Source: Methanomassiliicoccaceae archaeon
Lineage (GTDB): Archaea > Thermoplasmatota > Thermoplasmata > Methanomassiliicoccales > Methanomethylophilaceae
Length of the DNA: 18,277 nucleotides
Reading direction: 5' to 3'
Assembly (NCBI GenBank): GCA_009784745.1
Contig: WQXR01000012.1
Coordinates: 1-18,277 of the forward strand
Below are positions 7,274-14,400 of the stretch, piece after piece; the stretch's first letter is position 1; each line of letters starts with the position of its first letter. Under the pieces are notes generated by a model. The model ran no database searches and had not been told where the DNA came from. It saw only the letters and a list, made by a program, of their open reading frames with translations. Made by a program: the position numbers and the translations under genes.

Positions 7274-7314
7274 CTTATGCCGTTCTTTCTGCTAATGGGG
7301 GATAAAAAGACCTT

Positions 7315-7339
7315 ATTCTGCGATAAACGTAGAATTTTT
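7315..7339 (+). terminator. Orphan terminator-like hairpin in the por/ppsA gap
   Basis: ATTCTGCG (7315-7322) and CGTAGAAT (7328-7335) pair over eight positions with one G-U, around a five-base loop, and are followed by a T-run to 7339. This looks like a plus-strand intrinsic terminator, but no plus-strand gene lies before it. It may end a short unseen transcript, block antisense transcription or be chance. Confidence 0.25.
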
Positions 7340-7396
7340 GTTCACTCAATACGATATGCGTAGACATGCAACGATTGTCATCAAAAACCATTAAAA

Positions 7397-7456
7397 TTTA
7401 GGTATTCCTAAAAAAATCGGGCACAATGTGAATAGTATTATATCCTCCTACCCGAT
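7397..7456 (+). promoter_or_regulatory. ppsA promoter region with candidate operator
   Basis: TATTATAT at 7436-7443 is the likely TATA element, about 47 bases before the ppsA ATG. Upstream sits a perfect inverted repeat, TTTAGG (7397-7402) and CCTAAA (7407-7412) with a four-base loop. A second pair, ATCGGG (7416-7421) and CCCGAT (7451-7456), flanks the TATA element symmetrically. Either could bind a regulator of gluconeogenic PEP synthesis; this is inference. Confidence 0.4.
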
Positions 7457-7486
7457 TGTGTGTTCCGTTACTCTACGAGGGATATT

Positions 7487-9781
7487 ATGAAAAAGATCGC
7501 GAACATAAATGAATTGCGAGTGAACGACATACCGTACGTAGGCGGAAAGGGAGCGAACCTCGGCGAACTCACCGCCGCGGGATTCCCCGTTCCGGATGCT
7601 TTTGTCCTTACGACGTTGGCATACGACCATTTCATGGAGAAAAGCAAGATATCAGGAAAGATAAGGAAAGAACTTGCAACGATAAAGGAAGGGAGCGACC
7701 AATCCTTAACGGACGCTTCCGCAAGGATCAGAGCGATCTTTGAGCAGCATGAGGTGCCGGCAGATCTGAAGAAGGAGATAACAGACGCGTACCTTTGCCT
7801 TTTCCCCGCAGGGAAGAAAGGATTTGTTGCCGTAAGGTCATCCGCAACGGCGGAGGACCTTCCGGATGCGAGCTTCGCAGGCCAGCAGGAAACATTCCTT
7901 AACGTGTCATCGACAGATGACCTCTTGGATAAAGTGAGGAAATGCTGGTCGTCACTTTTCACCGCCAGAGCAATATCGTACCGTGATAAACAAGGCTTTG
8001 CGCATGATCAGGTAAAACTCGCGGTCGTCGTACAAAGGATGGTCAACTCCGAAGCATCAGGCATAATGTTCACCGTGGACCCGAACGGCGGTAAGGATGA
8101 GATAATAGTGGAAGCAGGATTCGGACTGGGCGAAGCGATCGTAGGTGGAGAGGTGACCCCTGATACGTACATGATCAGCAAAGGATCGATGGAAATAAAC
8201 AAAAAACGTATCGCAGCGCAGAAATGGAAATATACAAAGGGCGCAACAGGAGCGACAAAAAAGACCGACATTCCGAAGGAATTGCAGAAGACGCAGAAGA
8301 TAGACGATCGTTTCATCATTGAATTGGCGTCGATAGGAAAGCAGATAGAGATACACTACGAAAGGCCTATGGACATAGAGTGGTGCATCGAGGACAACAA
8401 GATATACATAGTTCAGGCGAGACCGGTAACAACATTGGGAGGATCCGTTCCGCGGACCGCCGATGCGCAGGAGAACGCAGAGATACTGGTAACGGGATTG
8501 GGCGCAAGTCCGGGTGTCGCAACGGGAACGGTAAGATTCTATGATGAAGGAATGAGTCTGGACGTGATAAAGAAAGGTGACATTCTCGTAACGACGATGA
8601 CCATGCCGGACATGGTGCCTGCGATGACAAGAGCCGTCGCGATCGTAACGGACGAAGGAGGAATGACGTGTCACGCAGCAATAATCTCGCGTGAGTTGGG
8701 AACACCGTGCATAGTCGGTACAGGCAACGGAACGAGTGTTCTGCGTGACGGTATGGTAGTTACAGTGGACGGTGCCGCAGGTACCGTTTATGAAGGTGAC
8801 CTTAAGAAAGCGGAGAAGCCGCAAGAGGTGCAATCCGTTGCGGCTCCGTATGTTCCGGTCACCGGAACAAAGGTAATGGTGAACATGAGCATGCCGCACA
8901 AGGCCGAGGAAGTTGCAAAACTTCCCGTCAGCGGCGTAGGATTGATGAGAAGTGAATTCCTCTTCACAAGTTTCATAGGAGAACATCCGCTGAACGTGAT
9001 AGCCGGAGGACGCTCCGCTGAACTGATAACAAAACTCGCGGAAGGCATAGGAAAAGTTGCAAGAGCGTTCTATCCGAGACCCGTGGTCCTGAGGACATCG
9101 GATTTCAAAACTAACGAATACCGTGATATGAAAGGCGGTCTCGACCACGAACCGGTGGAGTCGAATCCCATGATAGGGTGGAGAGGGTGCTCACGTTATG
9201 TTTCCGATAATTACAGAGAGGCGTTCATGTGCGAACTCCGTGCGATAAAGAAAGTTCGTGACGAAATGGGAATGAAGAACGTCTGGATGATGCTCCCGTT
9301 CGTAAGAACTGTGGAAGAGGTCGAAGAGATAACAGAGATGATGAGGTCCGTAGGTCTGAAAAGGAGCAAGAATTTCATGCTGTACCTGATGGCCGAGGTG
9401 CCTGTGAACATATTCCTTGCGGATAAGTTCGCACAGTATTGCGACGCATTCTCCATAGGATCAAATGATCTGACGCAGCTGGTAATGGGCGTTGACCGTG
9501 ATTCCGATATCCTCGGGCGCATGGGATACTTCGACGAAAGGAACGAAGGTGTGAAAAGGGCTATAAGTCACTTGATAAAGGTGGCGCACGAGCACGGAAA
9601 ACAGGTATGCATATGCGGTCAGGCACCGTCCGTTTATCCTGAATTCGCGGAATTTTTGGTAAGGGAAGGAATAGATCACATCTCACTGAACCCTGATGCC
9701 GTGATAAGGACGAAGATGACGATAGCGTCAGCGGAACAGAAGATAATGCTTGAAGCGGCACTGAGAACAAAGGATCAGTAG
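7487..9781 (+). CDS. ppsA: Phosphoenolpyruvate synthase (pyruvate, water dikinase)
   Basis: PpsA makes PEP, AMP and phosphate from pyruvate, ATP and water, feeding gluconeogenesis. The 764-residue protein has the usual three parts: an N-terminal ATP-grasp domain (about 1-330; GGKGANLGEL at 18-27, VRSSATAEDLPDASFAGQQ), a swivelling phosphohistidine domain with the active His396 in GGMTCHAAIISRELG, and a C-terminal PEP/pyruvate barrel (about 455-755) with FSIGSNDLTQL and the catalytic Cys710 in ICGQAPS. ATG 7487 is chosen because GAGGGAT (7477-7483) precedes it; the frame extends to a GTG at 7460 without support. It diverges from porGDAB, whose product pyruvate is its substrate. The stop is TAG, rare in this window, one base from the converging stop of the next gene. 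Confidence 0.96.
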   Translation: MKKIANINELRVNDIPYVGGKGANLGELTAAGFPVPDAFVLTTLAYDHFMEKSKISGKIRKELATIKEGSDQSLTDASARIRAIFEQHEVPADLKKEITDAYLCLFPAGKKGFVAVRSSATAEDLPDASFAGQQETFLNVSSTDDLLDKVRKCWSSLFTARAISYRDKQGFAHDQVKLAVVVQRMVNSEASGIMFTVDPNGGKDEIIVEAGFGLGEAIVGGEVTPDTYMISKGSMEINKKRIAAQKWKYTKGATGATKKTDIPKELQKTQKIDDRFIIELASIGKQIEIHYERPMDIEWCIEDNKIYIVQARPVTTLGGSVPRTADAQENAEILVTGLGASPGVATGTVRFYDEGMSLDVIKKGDILVTTMTMPDMVPAMTRAVAIVTDEGGMTCHAAIISRELGTPCIVGTGNGTSVLRDGMVVTVDGAAGTVYEGDLKKAEKPQEVQSVAAPYVPVTGTKVMVNMSMPHKAEEVAKLPVSGVGLMRSEFLFTSFIGEHPLNVIAGGRSAELITKLAEGIGKVARAFYPRPVVLRTSDFKTNEYRDMKGGLDHEPVESNPMIGWRGCSRYVSDNYREAFMCELRAIKKVRDEMGMKNVWMMLPFVRTVEEVEEITEMMRSVGLKRSKNFMLYLMAEVPVNIFLADKFAQYCDAFSIGSNDLTQLVMGVDRDSDILGRMGYFDERNEGVKRAISHLIKVAHEHGKQVCICGQAPSVYPEFAEFLVREGIDHISLNPDAVIRTKMTIASAEQKIMLEAALRTKDQ

Positions 9782-9782
9782 A

Positions 9783-10652
9783 TCACTTTTTCTCTCCCGG
9801 CGGCCACTCGCCGCCGGCATGACCCGTCTCAAGTCTTTCACTCAGCTTTGCCAATTCATCGCTGTCCATCATTTTTGTCGTCATTTCAATGAACGGATGT
9901 TTCGTTCCTTCTATTATCTTCACATCGGATAACGAATAAAGCCCCCATTTCCTTGCCGTTCTTTCAAGGCCAAGTTCAACATCATAATCATCAGGTTCAA
10001 GGATTATCGCGTTGAACGTTGTTGCGCCCATGCGTTTGGCGGCCATCAGTCTGTGATGGCCGTCCACGACCAGATATCCGTTCCTTCTCTTGACGACGAC
10101 CAAAGGCTCATTCAATCCTCTTTTTATCTCGTATGAACGTCCTATGAGTTCGTCCATGAACACCTCTTTCTGTGTAGGCAAAGCCTCGGCAACGGGAATG
10201 TCGCCGTTCACCACCTTCAGATGGATACCGTTCTGCCTTTCAAGGAATGTTTTCACCGAGAGGACCTTTGCAGGTCTTGACTTCTCTATGTGCGAACGTA
10301 CAACATCTATATTGGATATGATGCCTATCAGTTTTCCCGCCCTGTCGACGACGGGAAGATTTCTGAGGCCGTATCTGAACAGTACGCGCATCGCATCATC
10401 CAGACTCATTTCCGGAACTGCGCATATGGTACCCATTTTCATAACGTCCTTTATCTTTGCTCTCGGACGGCCGGTGAATCTCAACAGTTCCTTGGCAGTT
10501 ATGAAACTAACGAGATATCCGTCCTGCGTCACAGGAAAACCATGGAAATTGGATTCGCATATCTTCTTTGCAACATCCGTTACCGTCATATCCGGTTCTA
10601 CGGATTCCACGGACGATACCATATAATCGGAAACTGTCGGTGCTTTCGGCAT
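9783..10652 (-). CDS. Tandem CBS domain protein fused to a ParB/SerK-like domain
   Basis: The 289-residue protein joins two CBS domains (about 7-60 and 67-122; GFPVTQDGYLVSFIT and LPVVDRAGKLIGIISNIDV are the typical cores) to a C-terminal ParB-like domain (about 130-225) with the motif VVDGHHRLMAAKRMG at 195-209. CBS pairs usually bind adenosine nucleotides and act as sensors. The DGHxR motif is shared by ParB-type CTPase/nuclease folds and by the archaeal free serine kinase SerK, which makes O-phosphoserine for cysteine synthesis. Either a nucleotide-controlled serine kinase or a DNA-associated protein is possible. With no parA or other partition gene nearby I favour the metabolic reading weakly. 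ATG 10652 has GGGGGAT (10665-10659) six bases upstream. It converges on ppsA with only one base between the stops. Confidence 0.85.
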   Translation of the reverse strand: MPKAPTVSDYMVSSVESVEPDMTVTDVAKKICESNFHGFPVTQDGYLVSFITAKELLRFTGRPRAKIKDVMKMGTICAVPEMSLDDAMRVLFRYGLRNLPVVDRAGKLIGIISNIDVVRSHIEKSRPAKVLSVKTFLERQNGIHLKVVNGDIPVAEALPTQKEVFMDELIGRSYEIKRGLNEPLVVVKRRNGYLVVDGHHRLMAAKRMGATTFNAIILEPDDYDVELGLERTARKWGLYSLSDVKIIEGTKHPFIEMTTKMMDSDELAKLSERLETGHAGGEWPPGEKK

Positions 10653-10681
10653 ATTCTCATCCCCCGTACAGCGTTGTCAGT

Positions 10682-10692
10682 GTTATAATTAT
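10682..10692. promoter_or_regulatory. Near-symmetrical TATA element between divergent genes
   Basis: GTTATAATTAT reads as a TATA box on both strands. On the minus strand it is about 35 bases before the CBS-ParB start; on the plus strand it is about 65 bases before the DUF1648 start. It may serve one or both genes; only its position and composition support the call. Confidence 0.4.
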
Positions 10693-10753
10693 CGTACCTG
10701 TGATGAACGGGAAATGGATGATCCTCTGAAAACTTATCCGCAAGACAAGATTT

Positions 10754-11140
10754 ATGTCAGCGCGAGTGTATCTTCAGCAGATGTCAAAGGCGCTGTACCG
10801 GTTGAATATCATCATTGCGTCCATCCCTCTCATAGCATCTCTGATAATATTTCCGTTCCTTCCGGAAACGATCCCTCATCATTTCGGATCGGGCGGAGAA
10901 CCTGACGCATGGGCAGGTAAATGGAGCGCATACGGGATATTGGGATTATTTCTGCTTCCTGTGATATCTCTGGTAATGTTCTATCTCTTGAACAGGCTTG
11001 CTCCGCTTATGCAGGAGATAGCGAAGGACACGGGTCAGAACGTAAGCCCAAATCTCGGGGGGTACATAGTGCTGCTTACGGTCAGCATTTTTTTGGCAGC
11101 CCACATCTGGATACTCAGCTTAGTATTGTCTAACATTTAG
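10754..11140 (+). CDS. DUF1648 (SdpI-like) membrane protein
   Basis: A 128-residue integral membrane protein with three hydrophobic segments at about 16-36, 59-79 and 102-125. The block LPETIPHHFGSGGEPDAWAG near residues 36-55 is the DUF1648 signature (LPxxIPxHFGxxGxPD), found at the N-terminus of SdpI-type proteins; the bacterial SdpI is an immunity and signalling membrane protein. No such toxin system is visible here and I assign no function. The start is ATG 10754, or ATG 10781 giving 119 residues; neither has a clear ribosome site. The stop is TAG. If read through, only ten more codons follow before a TAA at 11171. Confidence 0.78.
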   Translation: MSARVYLQQMSKALYRLNIIIASIPLIASLIIFPFLPETIPHHFGSGGEPDAWAGKWSAYGILGLFLLPVISLVMFYLLNRLAPLMQEIAKDTGQNVSPNLGGYIVLLTVSIFLAAHIWILSLVLSNI

Positions 11141-11175
11141 GGAATTTATCAGCATCATCCAGAAATCGGCTAAGG

Positions 11176-11183
11176 ATTATATA
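11176..11183 (+). promoter_or_regulatory. TATA box of the tRNA-Asp gene
   Basis: ATTATATA ends 25 bases before the first base of the tRNA, the expected distance for an archaeal promoter that starts at or just before the mature 5' end. Confidence 0.7.
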
Positions 11184-11208
11184 CTGCCTCAGTATTGACG
11201 ATTTTGCT

Positions 11209-11284
11209 GCCCTGATAGTGTAGTGGCCTATCATGAAGCCCTGTCGAGGCTTCGACCCGGATTCGAATTCCGGTCAGGGCGCCA
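11209..11284 (+). tRNA. tRNA-Asp (anticodon GUC), CCA encoded
   Basis: The seven-base acceptor stem pairs GCCCTGA (11209-11215) with TCAGGGC (11274-11280). The anticodon loop CTGTCGA at 11241-11247 holds GTC at 11243-11245, closed by AAGCC/GGCTT. The T arm is CCGGA-TTCGAAT-TCCGG (11257-11273). The discriminator base is G11281, an aspartate identity element, and CCA is encoded at 11282-11284. There is no intron. The D loop contains the GG pair at about 11225-11226. Confidence 0.96.
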
Positions 11285-11286
11285 CC

Positions 11287-11291
11287 TTTTT
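11287..11291 (+). terminator. T-run ending tRNA-Asp transcription
   Basis: Five T follow the encoded CCA after two bases. The last T is also the first base of the reversed stop codon of the converging ABC ATPase gene, so the two transcription units touch. Confidence 0.5.
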
Positions 11292-12070
11292 CATTTCCGA
11301 CCAATGAACATGACGTTAAGGCCGTTTATCCTCTCGTCGTAGGAAACGTCCGCACGGACGGAGAATACTTTGAGCAGATTTTCCGATGTGATGACATCCT
11401 TTGCGTCACCCGACCCAACGATCTCACCCTTTTCCATGAGCATGACACGATCGCAGTATCTTGCCGCGAGAGCGATATCATGTGTTACGATTATGACAAG
11501 CATGTTCTTCTCTCTGGCGAGCCGATTGACCATCTCCATGAGGTTGAATTGATGGTTTATGTCCAAATGCAACGTCGGTTCGTCCAAAAGGAATATCTTC
11601 GGATCCTGTACCAATGCCCTTGCGATAAGGACGCGTTGTCTCTCTCCGCCGCTCAATTCCGTCACGGGACGCTCCGCAAATTCAGTGACACCGGTGGAGA
11701 TCATTGCTTCTGATATCCTGATCATCTCTTCTTCCGTCGGCGGACGCAGCCATTCCGATGTTGGGTACAGACCCATCATAACGGTCTCGAGAACAGTGAA
11801 CGGAAATGACATGTTAACGTGTTGTGCAACAACGGCCATGCTTCCGGCGAGTTTCTTCTTCGTCATCTTTGATACGTCATTACCATCTATCGTCACGCAT
11901 CCGGAGTGAGGTGCCAGATGAGCGTTTATGCATTTCATCAATGTTGTTTTGCCGCATCCGTTCTTTCCTAATATTCCGATAACTTCGCCTGCAGAAGCCT
12001 CAAAGGAAACGTTCTTGAGAACATCCGATGATTGATACGCAAATCTAACATTATCAATGACAAGATGCAA
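11291..12070 (-). CDS. ABC transporter ATP-binding protein (FecE/BtuD type)
   Basis: This 259-residue ATPase would drive the importer formed with the two genes before it. Walker A is GKNGCGKTT at 35-43, the Q-loop Gln is at 83, the signature LSGGERQ at 139-145, Walker B with catalytic Glu is LLDEP at 161-165, the D-loop follows, and the switch His is H197 in VTHD. The sequence style (HVNMSFPFTVLETVMMGLYP, PTLHLDINHQ) is that of the iron-siderophore and cobalamin importer group. The start is TTG at 12070, three bases after GGAGGCGAT-TGA, where GGAGGCGAT (12082-12074) is both the end of the permease gene and the ribosome site. No gap separates it from the permease gene. Confidence 0.93.
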   Translation of the reverse strand: MHLVIDNVRFAYQSSDVLKNVSFEASAGEVIGILGKNGCGKTTLMKCINAHLAPHSGCVTIDGNDVSKMTKKKLAGSMAVVAQHVNMSFPFTVLETVMMGLYPTSEWLRPPTEEEMIRISEAMISTGVTEFAERPVTELSGGERQRVLIARALVQDPKIFLLDEPTLHLDINHQFNLMEMVNRLAREKNMLVIIVTHDIALAARYCDRVMLMEKGEIVGSGDAKDVITSENLLKVFSVRADVSYDERINGLNVMFIGRK

Positions 12071-13117
12071 TCAATCGCCTCCCATCATGAATTTTCTCTT
12101 CGTCCGCATTATGTAAATGAAAAACGGTGCACCCAACAACGCCGTGAGTATGCCAATTGGCAGTTCTACCGGCGACATTATCGATCTTGATACTACGTCC
12201 ATTATTATGAGGAACGCTGCTCCGCCGACGATGGATAACGGCACCAATACCTTATGATCGGGACCGACGATCATTCTGAAAACATGAGGTATTATGAGTC
12301 CCACAAAACCTATTATTCCGCTTATCGATACTGCTCCGGCCACAGCAAGTGATGATCCGATCAGCAATAATATGCGTGTTTGATCAACATTCACGCCGAG
12401 ATTCTCTGCCTGTTCCTCTCCCAGCGATATTAAATTGAGTTCTTTCGCTCTCATCCATATTATTATCATTCCCGCGATCACGGGTATGAGGGCAAGTCTG
12501 AACTCCGGCCATCTGCAGTCCGCTACATTACCCATTAACCAGTATACGATACCCGGTAACGTACTCTCGTCCACGATATATTGCACAACGGACACCATTC
12601 CGTTGAAGAACGCGCCGACGGCAATACCGGCAAGCAGTAACATAGTAACGGATGTTCCGCCGCTTGTCCTTGCTAATATGTAAACAAGGAACATCGTCCC
12701 GAAACAGAAGACGAAGGACATCGCCGGTACCGCATACATTCCGAACGTAAGTCCCACGCCGAAACCCATCGCGAGCGACGCACCGAATGCTGCACCCGAT
12801 GAAACTCCTATCACAGACGGCGAGGCCATCGGATTTCTGAAAAGGCCCTGCATCGCCAATCCCGAAACAGAAAGTGCAGCGCCTACAAGAACACAGCAAA
12901 GTATCCTCGGCAAACGAACATTCTGTATGATGTAATTTTCACTTCCTTTGCCGATAAGCGAAGCGAAAACATCTGCGAGTGACAATTTGACGGGTCCGAC
13001 ACTAAGGGACAAAATTAACGCCAATATCAGAACTATTGTCGTAACGGTCGCAACGATCATGTTCTTTCGGAACATCTTTTTACGGATCTCGTTCAATTCC
13101 TCAACAGTACTTTCCAC
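12071..13117 (-). CDS. ABC transporter permease (FecCD/BtuC family)
   Basis: The 348-residue membrane subunit has about ten hydrophobic helices after a short charged N-terminus. The FecCD hallmark region RLPRILCCVLVGAALSVSG (about 68-86) is followed by Q-G-L-F-RNPMASPSVIGVSSGAAFGA. The cytoplasmic coupling block GIIGFVGLIIPHVFRMIVGPDH near 265-290 is also typical. It would form the homodimeric channel that takes a metal chelate or corrinoid from the binding protein. The start is GTG at 13117 with GGTGG about four bases upstream. A T-rich 39-base gap divides it from the binding-protein gene, and it abuts the ATPase gene. Confidence 0.94.
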   Translation of the reverse strand: MESTVEELNEIRKKMFRKNMIVATVTTIVLILALILSLSVGPVKLSLADVFASLIGKGSENYIIQNVRLPRILCCVLVGAALSVSGLAMQGLFRNPMASPSVIGVSSGAAFGASLAMGFGVGLTFGMYAVPAMSFVFCFGTMFLVYILARTSGGTSVTMLLLAGIAVGAFFNGMVSVVQYIVDESTLPGIVYWLMGNVADCRWPEFRLALIPVIAGMIIIWMRAKELNLISLGEEQAENLGVNVDQTRILLLIGSSLAVAGAVSISGIIGFVGLIIPHVFRMIVGPDHKVLVPLSIVGGAAFLIIMDVVSRSIMSPVELPIGILTALLGAPFFIYIMRTKRKFMMGGD

Positions 13118-13156
13118 GATGCCACCATATAATAAATATAAAAAAAGGTTTGCGGC
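13118..13156 (-). terminator. T-rich gap, possible partial terminator between binding protein and permease
   Basis: On the minus strand the binding-protein stop is followed by a run of seven T (13146-13140) and then TATTTATTATA. Its place allows partial termination, giving more binding protein than permease, which is a common ratio for importers. It could alternatively be read as an AT-rich promoter, but it lies too close to the GTG start for that. Confidence 0.35.
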
Positions 13157-14179
13157 TCAAAGTCCTAACCGTTCCATCCTCGCATCGACGGTCGTATCGC
13201 CTTTGACGTAGAATATCACATCCGGTCTTGAGGATACGATCACTTCGTCGTTAAGGTTATTCGTTCCCGATATCGTGTTTATGTTCGTAAGACCTAAGGA
13301 ATCGAAGCAGAGTTGTGTTAATGTGTTAGGCCCGGGAGATGTATTGGAACTCGTTTCCAGATACACCTTCTTACCAACTTTTTCTGCAACGGCATTCTCT
13401 ATCGTGTACAATCTGTTCTTGAAATCGGTCAATGCGGTGTTGCTTGCGGTCTTCACATTGATGAGTTGTCCCAATGCATCGATGACCGATAGGAAATATT
13501 CCCACGAGGTCATTGAATAATAATCGATCGTCAGTACCTTCACATTCGAATATCCGTCACCGGCAAGATCAGTTTGGAGTTTCTTTATGGGATCGGTGTT
13601 GCTGTACCCCCAAACGATGACACAGTACGGAGTTGTCTTATCGCCGCTTAAGAAACCGGCGAGATTCTCATAAGCGAAGGACATCTCACTCCCGAGATTT
13701 GCAGATGTCATGCCGTTTGTCGGATAATTCGTCCATGTACTGCTTCCTGCGGCTTTGACGGTGTTCCAAACATTGTTGCCGAGCATCTTCGCATACGTAT
13801 CAGTAAAACCTCTTCCGTATGAGATTATCTTCATATTTGAGAGATCACCACTGGCAAAATTCACATAACCGCCGGTGCCCGTGGAACTCTTTATCCTTAT
13901 TCCGCCGCTGACCGTCTCGACAAGTGAGTTAAATTTCAGATAATTCGACGGTGCCGTCTTCTTCGCCGGAAGATCACCGTAAACCTGTTCGTACATACTT
14001 TCCATAACTTCAACGATCCTCGGCGTTGTTGATATCAATGAATAATCAACTTCGCCGATCATCGGATCCCATTCTCCCGATCCGCCATCCGGCCAGAAGA
14101 CCACTGCCGCTGCGGCGCCTCCGACGCATAGTGCCGCAACGGCCATCACAATAATCTTGCTTGCTATCATTTTTTTCAC
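13157..14179 (-). CDS. ABC transporter substrate-binding protein (FecB/BtuF-like)
   Basis: The 340-residue product begins with a basic start and a long hydrophobic stretch (about 7-29), then a polar secreted domain. No clean lipobox is seen: the only nearby cysteine, C18, follows AAL. An uncleaved membrane anchor is therefore likely. The mature part is rich in Ser, Thr and Asn. It keeps features of the class III binding-protein fold: a long linking helix (about 240-265), VYLETSS, a small lobe motif LTQLCFDSLGLTNI, and the closing SSRPDVIFY. Homology is weak, so the ligand (siderophore, haem, corrinoid or other) is open. The start could be GTG 14179, with AAGGGG only two bases away, or ATG 14170, eleven bases away. 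Confidence 0.82.
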   Translation of the reverse strand: MKKMIASKIIVMAVAALCVGGAAAAVVFWPDGGSGEWDPMIGEVDYSLISTTPRIVEVMESMYEQVYGDLPAKKTAPSNYLKFNSLVETVSGGIRIKSSTGTGGYVNFASGDLSNMKIISYGRGFTDTYAKMLGNNVWNTVKAAGSSTWTNYPTNGMTSANLGSEMSFAYENLAGFLSGDKTTPYCVIVWGYSNTDPIKKLQTDLAGDGYSNVKVLTIDYYSMTSWEYFLSVIDALGQLINVKTASNTALTDFKNRLYTIENAVAEKVGKKVYLETSSNTSPGPNTLTQLCFDSLGLTNINTISGTNNLNDEVIVSSRPDVIFYVKGDTTVDARMERLGL

Positions 14180-14218
14180 GACCCCTTGCTGTCGTCTTTT
14201 TGCTGTATATCTTATTGA

Positions 14219-14229
14219 TACTTATAGTT
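14219..14229 (-). promoter_or_regulatory. TATA-like element for the ABC importer operon
   Basis: On the minus strand AACTATAAGTA lies 40-50 bases before the binding-protein start and would give a leader of about 20-25 bases containing the AAGGGG site. Confidence 0.45.
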
Positions 14230-14249
14230 ATGCGCTTTTAGTAAATTCG

Positions 14250-14267
14250 TGTTACTTAGTATTAACA
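14250..14267. promoter_or_regulatory. Inverted repeat, candidate operator of the ABC importer
   Basis: TGTTA (14250-14254) and TAACA (14263-14267) flank an eight-base centre. It sits about 20-40 bases upstream of the importer TATA element, where an archaeal regulator could act. A five-base arm is short, so chance is possible. Confidence 0.3.
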
Positions 14268-14270
14268 AGC

Positions 14271-14312
14271 GTGAAAGATGTGATACTGATGTCTTCGATA
14301 CACATTTTTCAC
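14271..14312. repeat. 12-base imperfect inverted repeat between importer and panD
   Basis: GTGAAAGATGTG (14271-14282) faces CACATTTTTCAC (14301-14312) across an 18-base spacer; 11 of 12 positions are Watson-Crick and the other is a G-T. It lies mid-way in the 221-base divergent gap. No T-run follows on the plus strand. It may be a regulator site, a structured leader or an orphan stem-loop. Both arms are flanked on the outer side by a CAAGC sequence in direct orientation. Confidence 0.45.
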
Positions 14313-14373
14313 CAAGCGCGCGGGCGTTAATAATGAATATATGATATGCACAGGAAGATGTCTTAGAAAGTTT

Positions 14374-14384
14374 CTTTAACTTAA
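14374..14384 (+). promoter_or_regulatory. Weak TATA-like element for panD-rnhA
   Basis: CTTTAACTTAA is centred about 22 bases before ATG 14401, and no ribosome site precedes that ATG. The spacing suggests a leaderless or nearly leaderless message. Confidence 0.35.
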
Positions 14385-14400
14385 TGTCAATCACACATGC

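Noticed and set aside
8057..9148. Long 363-residue open frame on the minus strand inside ppsA
   Set aside because: It lies wholly antisense to a clear PpsA gene, is rich in Arg, Cys, His and Tyr, and shows no domain or ribosome site; a shadow of biased codon use.
13118..13140. Separate promoter for the ABC permease
   Set aside because: The AT-rich stretch ends only a few bases before the GTG start, leaving no room for transcription start and ribosome site.
14180..14400. Cobalamin riboswitch or C/D-box RNA upstream of the importer
   Set aside because: No B12-box-like core is visible, such riboswitches are not expected in archaea, and candidate C and D boxes do not line up.
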